From positions 1,488,001 to 1,552,000 of the forward strand of contig NZ_CP055156.1 in NCBI RefSeq assembly GCF_014217805.1: a DNA stretch of 64,000 bases. Direction: 5' to 3'. The translations under genes and the position numbers were made by a program. Each line of letters opens with the position of its first letter. Position 1 is the first letter of the stretch. This DNA comes from Adhaeribacter swui. GTDB lineage: Bacteria > Bacteroidota > Bacteroidia > Cytophagales > Hymenobacteraceae. Shown piece by piece: positions 54,295 to 62,070 of this stretch. The notes beneath the pieces are model-generated. The model was not told where the DNA came from. It was given only the letters and a program-made list of their open reading frames with translations, and ran no database searches.

Positions 54295-54513
54295 ATGACT
54301 TCAATGCAGTACATCAATACCACTTGCGGTAAACAATTTGACCTCGACAGTACCGAGAAAGTTATCGAAAAATCAAATAGTCTGTTCTCCTACAACATTC
54401 ATAAATTAAAAACCGGAGAATACATTATTGCCGAAAAATTCTTTGCTAACCCGTACAACAACCGTTACATCCTGCTCAACGACGAACAAATCGAAGCGCT
54501 TAAAGACAGTTAA
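54295..54513 (+). CDS. Small hypothetical protein, 72 residues
   Basis: A compact soluble protein (MTSMQYINTTCGKQFDLDST) with a charged helical middle (VIEKSNSLFSYNIHKLK), a beta-like part (GEYIIAEKFF) and a C-terminal NRYILLNDEQIEALKDS. A second ATG three codons in is also possible. It has an intrinsic terminator of its own directly after the stop, which supports a real gene. No family recognised. Confidence 0.7.
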   Translation: MTSMQYINTTCGKQFDLDSTEKVIEKSNSLFSYNIHKLKTGEYIIAEKFFANPYNNRYILLNDEQIEALKDS

Positions 54514-54518
54514 TCTTT

Positions 54519-54538
54519 GCTGGAAATCCAGCTTTTTT
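54519..54538 (+). terminator. Terminator after the 72-residue gene
   Basis: A 5-bp stem GCTGG / CCAGC with loop AAAT and six U, 6 bp after the stop codon. Confidence 0.7.
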
Positions 54539-54551
54539 CTTATGGCCTAGT

Positions 54552-56504
54552 TTACTTTACCCGGGTTAGTTCCACGTTATGGATGGGATTAATCACCAAC
54601 GGCACTTTTTCTATTTTCACGGAACTGGTATCCAGGCCAAACCACTTATCTTCGGAAGCGGTAAATTCTTTTATGTGGTAATACGCCTGCATAATCAGTT
54701 TTTCGTCCCAAGGCAGATCGTTTTCCAGAGATAAATATTTTTCGAGTACCACAAACCGGAAATCGCCGATTACGTTCTGACGGCTTAAGGATTCGTAGCG
54801 ACTGGTAATATCTACTTCTTTATTAGCTACCAAATTTTCTACCACTTTCCGGAAGTAGAGGTTAATGCGCTGTTCCACGCGGAACCCCAGGTTAAAATCG
54901 ACCCGGATAATATCGTTTTCGGCAATGTGGTGCACCTGGTACTCCATGGTGTACGGATCGTCGGTGGTATTCACGTGCAGGAACCAGTAAATATCCGCCC
55001 GCTTCGGCCGTTTTTGAAAAATTGAGTAAATTATCTTAGATTCAATTTCGGACTTGCGCTCGGCGCTGGTCATGTAAATTAAATGCGTGGAGTACTTCGG
55101 AATGGTTTCGTCTTCGCTCAAATCTTTCAGCGGCCCGATGTATTTATCCAGGCGTACTTCTTCGGTTAAGCGCCGTTTAATGTAGTACGACCTAATCCAG
55201 GTGTACATTACGGTAATCAGCATTAACCCAATGGCCACTGATACCCAACCGCCGTGCGGGAATTTAACCAAATTAGCCACCAGAAAAGACAACTCGATGG
55301 TTAAGTAAACGCCCAGAAACAACCAAATAACAATCCGGGAGAATTTCCGGAGGTACAGGTAATAACTCATTAAAATAGTAGTGGCCAGCATGGTTACCGT
55401 AATGGATAAACCGTAAGCAGCTTCCATATTCGTCGACTCCTGGAAGTATAACACCACGGCCACGCAGCCTGCCCAAAGCAATTTATTTACGCTGGGTACA
55501 AACAACTGGCCTTTCACGTTGGTGGGGTAAATCAGACGTACTTTGGGCCACAAGTTCAGTCGAATAGCTTCGCCGATTAAAGTAAAGGACCCGGTAATTA
55601 AAGCCTGGCTGGCAATAATGGCCGCGATAGTAGCAATTACAATCCCGATGAGCAAAAACCATTCGGGCATCACGCCATAGAACGGGTTCTGGTTTTCGTC
55701 GAGTTTTTGGTTAAAGTGCTGCGTTAACCAGGCCGCCTGGCCAAAATAGTTTAACAGTAAACAGGTTTTTACAAAAATCCAGCTAATCCGGATGTTTTCG
55801 CGGCCGCAATGGCCTAAATCGGAGTACAAGGCTTCGGCTCCGGTAGTACACAAAAATACCGCTCCCAGCAACCAGAAACCGCCGGGATACAGTACCAGCA
55901 AGCGGTACGCATAATACGGGTTAATGGCTTTTAATACCTCCGGGTGACCCAAAATGTTCGTGATACCCAATACGGCCAGCATGGTAAACCAAATAAACAT
56001 AATCGGGCCGAAAGCTTTACCCACTATTTGAGTACCAAAACTTTGCGCGATAAACAGCACCGTTAAAATAGCCAGAACAATAGGCACGGTGGGCAAATCG
56101 GGGTTAATAATGCGTAAACCTTCTATCGCAGACGAAACCGATATAGGTGGCGTAATAATACCATCAGCGAGTAAAGCGCTCCCCCCAATAATGGCCGGAA
56201 TCATGAGCCATTTGGCCCGGCGTCGGACCAGGGTATACAACGAAAAAATACCACCTTCCCCGTTGTTATCGGCCCGTAAAGTAAGCACCACGTATTTAAG
56301 GGTGGTTTGTAAAGTTATCGTCCAGAAAACGCAGGAAACACCCCCATATACTAATTCCGGGTTAACTACACTGCCGCCAGTTAAAATAATGGCTTTCATT
56401 ACGTACAACGGCGAGGTACCAATATCGCCGTAAATAATACCCAGGGCAATCAATAAACCGCCCGTAGAAAGCCGGTTATGCGAATGGTTATGTTCTTTTG
56501 ACAT
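54552..56504 (-). CDS. kup: Kup potassium uptake transporter
   Basis: A 650-residue K+ uptake permease. The family motif GIIYGDIGTSPLYVMKAI (about 18-35) is at the N-terminus, about twelve membrane helices run to residue 460, and a cytoplasmic C-terminal domain of about 190 residues follows. Conserved segments include LSLYTLVRRRAKW-like FSLYTLVRRR, IDPYYAYR-like INPYYAYR, and TGAEALYSDLGHCGRENI with acidic residues in the transport path. It is read alone on the minus strand. Confidence 0.95.
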   Translation of the reverse strand: MSKEHNHSHNRLSTGGLLIALGIIYGDIGTSPLYVMKAIILTGGSVVNPELVYGGVSCVFWTITLQTTLKYVVLTLRADNNGEGGIFSLYTLVRRRAKWLMIPAIIGGSALLADGIITPPISVSSAIEGLRIINPDLPTVPIVLAILTVLFIAQSFGTQIVGKAFGPIMFIWFTMLAVLGITNILGHPEVLKAINPYYAYRLLVLYPGGFWLLGAVFLCTTGAEALYSDLGHCGRENIRISWIFVKTCLLLNYFGQAAWLTQHFNQKLDENQNPFYGVMPEWFLLIGIVIATIAAIIASQALITGSFTLIGEAIRLNLWPKVRLIYPTNVKGQLFVPSVNKLLWAGCVAVVLYFQESTNMEAAYGLSITVTMLATTILMSYYLYLRKFSRIVIWLFLGVYLTIELSFLVANLVKFPHGGWVSVAIGLMLITVMYTWIRSYYIKRRLTEEVRLDKYIGPLKDLSEDETIPKYSTHLIYMTSAERKSEIESKIIYSIFQKRPKRADIYWFLHVNTTDDPYTMEYQVHHIAENDIIRVDFNLGFRVEQRINLYFRKVVENLVANKEVDITSRYESLSRQNVIGDFRFVVLEKYLSLENDLPWDEKLIMQAYYHIKEFTASEDKWFGLDTSSVKIEKVPLVINPIHNVELTRVK

Positions 56505-56881
56505 GTTTAATAGCGATCAACATATAATACTACCTTTCTCGGTTTACAACTTGGTTAAGGCCTGCGCGAGAAAGGTGTTTCATTTTAAATAAGAAAATTC
56601 CATTACTTATTTAGCTCCTTTGTTTTCTGGCTAACAAGCGCTGTTTTTTCAGAACCAATTTTCTGAAAGGCAATGTTAGAATATAGAGCTGGCTGTAACA
56701 AGTTAGAATGATGAGAAAGGAGAAAGATACAAGTTAAGTTCAGGTTATTTTTGCAGTAAGTATCTAAATAAAATCGGTCATCATGTTTTGCACAAAGGTA
56801 ATTACTAATTTAATTAATTAGCACGCTCCGGCTCCCGAATTTAAAAATTATGCCTGCCCGAAATGCTAAAATTTTAAAAAT
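56505..56881. other. Intergenic region before kup
   Basis: 377 bp between the APC permease and kup, both minus strand. It should contain the kup promoter. No hairpin, RNA or gene stands out; the end near 56862-56885 carries TTTAAA-rich words. Confidence 0.3.
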
Positions 56882-58654
56882 TTAAATGACCAACCGCACC
56901 CCGCCCAGTTCCTGCAGGCCATAATGAAAACGCTGACCAGGCGAACCAATAAACATAAAGTTTTTGGGTATATTCCACTTCCGCGAAAGCTCATCGATGA
57001 GTTGCGGCCCGAAATGGCCTTTAATCACAATAAAATCCACGTCTAAATCCGGATAAGCCCGATCGAGCACGTCTACTTCGTGCATGAGTTTTTTAGGCGG
57101 ATGTTCGTTATCGCCGAGTACGTTTACTATTTTAATGCGGTTGGTGTGTTCGTTATCTTCGATGTAGCGCATTACCTGGTTAATGTTGGCAATGTTATCG
57201 CCACGAGTAAAAAACACGAATTGCTGCGAGTTTATTTCGGTAATTAAACGTTTTAGCCGAAACGAGGTAAAAGGTAAAAATTTAGCAAAAGTGCCTTCGA
57301 ATTGTTTTACCAGATAAGTAAACAAGCGCAGCAAGGTGGTGCGGTACAACATAAAAAACACAAGAGCCACAGTAGGTATAAAATATTTTAAAAATACAAA
57401 CAAGTAAGAAGGGTTTAAAATGGCATTGCCCACCAAGGCTGTAAGCACCGCCCCAATAGCCACAAACAAAGCCCACCCCGAGGCGCGTACTGGCCGGGGC
57501 AACTGACCCCGCCGCAGCTTGAGCAAGATATTCCCCACGCCAAACAAAGTCATCACCGACAAAAAAGAAATGGTATATACCCCAGCCAAAGCCCCTAAAT
57601 CGCCTTCGGTAATTATTAAAATAGAAACACAGAGCAGGAAAAAAGCCACCATAATTAAGTAAGCCGTACCGCGCTTATTCGTAATTAACAGAAACTGAGG
57701 CAAGCAACGATCCAGGGTCATGCGGTGCACCAAGCCGGTTACCCCCACGTACGAGGTTAAAACAGCACCACTCAGTACCATGGCAGCATTTATTGAAATT
57801 AATATCGCCAGCCATTTACCACCGGCTACATCGCCTACGTAAGCCAATAAGGCATCGCGGTGTTCGGGCACTTCGCTCATGGGAATTATGGCCAAAACCA
57901 GAAAAGCCGTGAGGGGATTAAAAATGGTAACGGCCAGCCACATATTGCGCAAGGTTTTCGGAAAAACGCCCCGTTCCTGTTCTTCCACGAAATTGGCCGA
58001 ACTCTCGAACCCCGAAATACCCAGCATAGCCGCTGCAAAGCCAAAAAACAAAGCCCGCCAAATACTACCGCCCGGCAACGGCTGCGTAAAGTTAATTTGA
58101 AACGTATCGAACCCGTGGTTAAATAAAAATACCACACCCACGATAATTAATAAGGTAAGGGTACTGATATGGGTAATAAAAATAATAATGGCCACCATAG
58201 AAGATTCGCCGATACCCATGATGGTTAAACCCATAAAAATAGCCAGTAACCCAATAGTGGCGTACATAACCGGAAAGTGTTCCCAGAGATGGTGCACGTA
58301 ATGCATGGCCTCGCTCGCCGAGATAACGGCCGTAGCCATATAAGAAAGTAAAGTAAGACAAGCAGCCAGCGAAGCGGTTCGTTTACTGGTGGTATTTAGC
58401 AGCGCGTTGTAAGCCCCGCCGTTCAGGGGTAAAGCGCCCACTACTTCGCCGTAAATTTTCCGGAATAAAAACAACACGGCGCCCACCATTAACAAAGCAA
58501 TCCAGGCATATTGCCCGGCATAAATAATAGCCAAAGCCGATACGTATAAACAAGAAGAAGTAATATCGTTGCCGCAAATAGCGGTGGCGGGCAGTTCTTT
58601 TAATTTAGGCGCATGCGCCGGCGCAATGGCATGCGTTAAGTCTCCGGTATCCAT
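56882..58654 (-). CDS. APC family amino-acid permease
   Basis: A 590-residue secondary transporter. About twelve membrane helices (about 20-440) with the first-helix unwound region CGNDITSSCLYVSALA and a KIYGEVVGALPLNGGAYNALLN loop (about 67-86), both typical of the APC superfamily. A cytoplasmic C-terminal domain of about 150 residues follows (residues 440-590), with a beta-alpha pattern (KIVNVLGDNEHP and VDFIVIKGHFGPQLIDEL) that may be a USP-like or other regulatory unit. The substrate cannot be predicted. Confidence 0.88.
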   Translation of the reverse strand: MDTGDLTHAIAPAHAPKLKELPATAICGNDITSSCLYVSALAIIYAGQYAWIALLMVGAVLFLFRKIYGEVVGALPLNGGAYNALLNTTSKRTASLAACLTLLSYMATAVISASEAMHYVHHLWEHFPVMYATIGLLAIFMGLTIMGIGESSMVAIIIFITHISTLTLLIIVGVVFLFNHGFDTFQINFTQPLPGGSIWRALFFGFAAAMLGISGFESSANFVEEQERGVFPKTLRNMWLAVTIFNPLTAFLVLAIIPMSEVPEHRDALLAYVGDVAGGKWLAILISINAAMVLSGAVLTSYVGVTGLVHRMTLDRCLPQFLLITNKRGTAYLIMVAFFLLCVSILIITEGDLGALAGVYTISFLSVMTLFGVGNILLKLRRGQLPRPVRASGWALFVAIGAVLTALVGNAILNPSYLFVFLKYFIPTVALVFFMLYRTTLLRLFTYLVKQFEGTFAKFLPFTSFRLKRLITEINSQQFVFFTRGDNIANINQVMRYIEDNEHTNRIKIVNVLGDNEHPPKKLMHEVDVLDRAYPDLDVDFIVIKGHFGPQLIDELSRKWNIPKNFMFIGSPGQRFHYGLQELGGVRLVI

Positions 58655-59039
58655 GTAAACATTTTCAAAAAAATCAGGCCGTTATGTTATTAATTATGGG
58701 CTAAACAAATAACCTGCACTAGTTACGTAGTACTCCTGTTTGTTGTTCTGATTGTTTGGTTTACTTACCCGGAATGATCCTATTTAGCTGAGAATTAAAT
58801 TAGTTTGTCCATTTTTTAAATTTTTAAATTTACCAGCTTATTAAATTAAACGTAGCGCCTTTATGCAGCGCGCTTTTTATCTAATAAAAGCCCTCCTTAT
58901 TTGATAAAACCAGGTACTGCGAGTACCCTGAAAAAAAATTAAAATTTTTAAAATCTCCAAAATAGGACTGCCATACGGTTGTCAGTGAGGTAGTGTAGCT
59001 TTGCTCTATATCATCTGTTTCACCCCAAAAACATAAGCT
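58655..59039. other. Divergent intergenic region
   Basis: 385 bp between the APC permease (minus) and the DinB gene (plus), AT-rich with TTTAAA words near 58812-58830 and 58936-58950. It should hold both promoters. Nothing else stands out. Confidence 0.3.
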
Positions 59040-59534
59040 ATGGAGCAAACATTAGAAAAAAACCAGACCGCTACCTTTATTACTTCCGCCAACTTATTGG
59101 AACACTGGCAAGGACACCGGGGCTTAACCCGCCGGGTAATAGAAGCTTTTCCGGAAAAAGAATTCTTTGAATATTCGATAGGTGGCATGCGTCCGTTTGC
59201 CGCGATGGTGCAGGAATTATTGGCTATTGCTGCTCCCGGACTCCGGGAAATTGTGGGGGGAAATACCGAAGATTTAAACGAACACCTGGAACACCAAAAC
59301 AGCAAAGCTTATTTACTAGAATCCTGGGATCAAGCCACCGCAGAAATTAATCAGTTGTGGGCCCAGATTCCGGAAGAAAAATTTACGGAGACCATTCTGG
59401 CTTTCGGGCAATACGAAGGTACAGTGTGGTCTACCATTTTATATTTCATCGATAATGAAATTCACCACCGAGCGCAGGGCTTTGTTTTTTTGCGTTCGTT
59501 GGGCATCGAACCGCCTTATTTTTGGCAAAGATAA
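59040..59534 (+). CDS. DinB family protein
   Basis: A 164-residue four-helix-bundle protein of the DinB/YfiT clan. Features include the N-terminal LLEHWQGHRGLTRRVI and the C-terminal NEIHHRAQGFVFLRSLGIEPPYFW, with His residues that commonly bind a metal. Members are putative metal-dependent hydrolases or thiol-dependent transferases; the role here is unknown. A small gene of similar style follows 14 bp downstream. Confidence 0.88.
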   Translation: MEQTLEKNQTATFITSANLLEHWQGHRGLTRRVIEAFPEKEFFEYSIGGMRPFAAMVQELLAIAAPGLREIVGGNTEDLNEHLEHQNSKAYLLESWDQATAEINQLWAQIPEEKFTETILAFGQYEGTVWSTILYFIDNEIHHRAQGFVFLRSLGIEPPYFWQR

Positions 59535-59548
59535 CCGGAAGAACTTGT

Positions 59549-59770
59549 ATGAGAGAGGTACTGGTATTTCAAACATCAATAACTAACCAGTGGCGGGTTA
59601 TTCAGGTAAAACCAATATTGGATAACCTGATGCACTCCGGCGAAAAATGGAATTTTGACTTGGAGGATTGCGACCACATCCTTCGGGTCGAAGCTATTCG
59701 GATTCAAGCCCCTGTCATTATCCAAAGTTTAAACAGAGCCGGATTTATTTGCCGCGAACTGGAAGACTGA
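59549..59770 (+). CDS. Small ferredoxin-fold-like protein, 73 residues
   Basis: A beta-alpha-beta pattern (VLVFQTSI, RVIQVKPILDNLM, WNFDLEDCDHILRVEA, VIIQSLNRAGFICREL) resembling heavy-metal-associated domains, but without the CxxC metal site. The ATG at 59549 is favoured over an upstream frame start that overlaps the DinB gene. It is co-directional with the DinB gene and probably shares its transcript. Function unknown. Confidence 0.7.
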   Translation: MREVLVFQTSITNQWRVIQVKPILDNLMHSGEKWNFDLEDCDHILRVEAIRIQAPVIIQSLNRAGFICRELED

Positions 59771-60283
59771 TTTTTTAAAATTTTACGCTTACTACATTTT
59801 AAAAATTTTAAAAACTGATAGGCGCTTTATACCTATGGCACGGAAGTTACTTCCGTGCTTTTTTTATAGCAGAAAAAGTAGATGCTATTAGAGCGCTACA
59901 GACGTTCCTAATTACCACAAGAACCGGTTCTACTTTTACCAAGTCATTTATTAAGCCGGTATTCTTTTAAATCATAGCATTCTTTACCATCAACCACTCC
60001 AACTTTTAACCTGCTATAGCACTGATCAAGCACCTGACACAGTAGAATACTACTATAATAAAGCCATTCTGCTGTGTAATGAAATACTTCTTTACTGAAT
60101 AACACCGTGGATAGAATTTTAAAATTTTGCTGGTTTACTAGGTAACAAGTAGCGCAAGCCAGGTGCAGGATTTAACACTCAACTGTTCTGTTGTTCAGCG
60201 ATTTTTTAGTGTTAGAATATAGCATCCAGAATAACCGCATCTCCTTCCCTGTTTTTAGGGAAGTGCCATAGGCAGAAGGGTAT
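59771..60283. other. Intergenic region with terminator
   Basis: 513 bp between the small protein gene and the dispersed repeat copy B. It holds the terminator at 59838-59865. At 60244-60263 a short hairpin CTTCCCT / AGGGAAG is visible. No gene or RNA is recognised. Confidence 0.35.
59838..59865 (+). terminator. Intrinsic terminator after the DinB operon
   Basis: A 9-bp stem GCACGGAAG / CTTCCGTGC with a 3-nt loop and seven U. It ends the DinB/small protein transcript. Confidence 0.88.
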
Positions 60284-60358
60284 TATCCCGTTTTGGTGGT
60301 GGTGGAGCTACCCCAAAAGCGAAGGTCGCCTCTAATTTTATAAATACTAAACAGCTTC
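60284..60358 (+). repeat. Dispersed hairpin-forming repeat, copy B
   Basis: Matches copy A at 21679-21751 over about 75 bp. It ends directly at the stop codon of the formylglycine-generating-enzyme gene. CCCGTTTTGGTGGT and ACCCCAAAAGCG are partly complementary, so a hairpin is possible. Like copy A it lies downstream of a minus-strand gene. Confidence 0.6.
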
Positions 60359-61432
60359 CTAATTTACCTTATCCTTTACACAACGGAAACCTAAATTATC
60401 GGAGCTGCTGGTTACTTCGCCTTTGCCGCGGCTACCAGCTTTGTACCGGATGCAATACTGGTCGCTGCACAAAAAAGAACCGCCGCGCTGCACCCGTTTC
60501 TCTACATTAGGTTCATCTGGGTCGTAACTATCGGCTGGCCCTTGTGGGTTTTTAGCGGGACTTTGGCTGTAATAATCTGGCCGGTAAAAGTCGCTGCACC
60601 ATTCCCACACGTTGCATTCCATATCGTACAAACCATAAGCGTTAGGCGGAAACGATTTTACCGGGGCCACACCCAGAAAACCATCTTCTCCGGTGTTTTT
60701 ATCCGGGAAACTACCCTGGTAAATATTGGCCACCCATCTATTACCCGGCTTTAATTCGCTGCCCCAGTAGTATTTTTGTTTTTCTTTGCCGCCCCGGGCC
60801 GCGTATTCCCATTCGGCTTCGGTGGGCAAACGTTTACCGGCCCAGCGGGCATAAGCCAACGCATCTTCATAAGACACCTGCACCACCGGCGAATTTTTTA
60901 AATTTTTTAGTTGCGTAGCCTGTCCCTGGGGCTGAAACCAGTTAGCGCCCGGCACATATTGCCACCACTGCAAAGGATTATCCAGAGAAACGGCCTGCGC
61001 GGGAGCAGAAAAAACCGCCGAACCAGGCACCAGCTTATCAACAGGTACCCCCGGATAATCGGCCGGATCTAGAGCTCTTTCGGCTACCGTTTTGTAGCCG
61101 CTTGCTTTTACAAACGCAGCGTATTGCCCGTAAGTAACTTCGTGCTCATCCATCCAAAACCCATCTACCGTTACGGCATGCACGGGTTGCGCATCCGGAA
61201 ACTCCAACTCATCCGAACCCATTTGAAAAGTACCGCCTGCTATCCAAACCATTTTAGTTTTAGTGGTATCGGCCATCTGGTTTACATTAACGGGTACTTT
61301 TGGCACAATTACTTTTTCCGGCGTTTTGGTTTCCTGCGCCGTTTTGTTCTGGCAACCTGAAAAAATAAAAAGAAACAAGCAGAGAAAAATAAAGCCGGCT
61401 TTTAGCATTAAATAAGATTTTTTAAAATTCAT
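60359..61432 (-). CDS. Formylglycine-generating enzyme-family lipoprotein
   Basis: A 357-residue SUMF1/FGE-sulfatase domain protein. The signal ends in a lipobox (FIFSGC, Cys26), so it is a lipoprotein outside the cytoplasm. The domain runs from WIAGGTFQMGSDELEFPDAQ (about 63) to FRCVKD. The pair CSDQYC near the end keeps the two Cys with the spacing that coordinates copper in active FGEs, next to RGGSF and GFRC. WMDEHEVTYGQYAAF and RLPTEAEWEYAARGG are family-wide. Most bacterial homologues lack the Cys pair, so this one may be active on sulfatases, but no sulfatase gene is in the window. GldK-type relatives of the gliding machinery lack the pair. Confidence 0.88.
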   Translation of the reverse strand: MNFKKSYLMLKAGFIFLCLFLFIFSGCQNKTAQETKTPEKVIVPKVPVNVNQMADTTKTKMVWIAGGTFQMGSDELEFPDAQPVHAVTVDGFWMDEHEVTYGQYAAFVKASGYKTVAERALDPADYPGVPVDKLVPGSAVFSAPAQAVSLDNPLQWWQYVPGANWFQPQGQATQLKNLKNSPVVQVSYEDALAYARWAGKRLPTEAEWEYAARGGKEKQKYYWGSELKPGNRWVANIYQGSFPDKNTGEDGFLGVAPVKSFPPNAYGLYDMECNVWEWCSDFYRPDYYSQSPAKNPQGPADSYDPDEPNVEKRVQRGGSFLCSDQYCIRYKAGSRGKGEVTSSSDNLGFRCVKDKVN

Positions 61433-62070
61433 AGATAAGAAAAACAGGCCCTTGCAAGTTTGCCCGCTACTTTAAAATTACGTTGTTTTAGTTTTTTCTC
61501 CAATTAAAGGGTTAAAACACCACCTACTCTGCCGGGGCAAATTTATAATGAGTCTGGTTAAAGAACCAGCTATCCGGGCAAAACGCACCTGAGGCAAACG
61601 CACTGTACTTACAGATAAGTTATTTTTAAATTTAAGAGAATTAGAACAGCTAAAACTTTGTTTACAATCTAAAATTGCACCCGCCACAACCACCCCAAAA
61701 CAGATAGCTTAACTCTTTATTTACAAGCTTTTTACAACAATAAGACCCTGCCAAATACTCCTTAAATTAACTACGCTACAGGCAACATTTAATTCCTTTA
61801 GCAAGTAAGAATACAGGTAACAATCTAATCTTTCCGTTAATTTAAATCCATAACTTATGAGAAAACTATTAGCCGGATTATTCTGCTGCCTGCTCCCCTC
61901 TGGGTTAAATAATTCAGGTTATAAACCATATTATTAGCTTAATTTGCCTTTTTTAATTTTGCCTCTTTTTTAATGGTAAAAGCCAATAAACCAAATCCTT
62001 TCTGCTACTTCCACTAAATGGAATAAATTTTTACTTATTTCATTTGGCCACCAACCCTACATTAAATTCA
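61433..62070. other. Intergenic region before the large repeat protein
   Basis: 638 bp between the FGE gene (minus) and the secreted repeat protein (plus). A 71-codon minus-strand frame within it (61478-61693) looks like chance. An 18-codon frame at 61857 is too short to support. Otherwise AT-rich and unremarkable. Confidence 0.35.

Noticed and set aside
61478-61693. 71-codon minus-strand frame upstream of the FGE gene
   Set aside because: Composition and lack of motifs suggest a chance frame.
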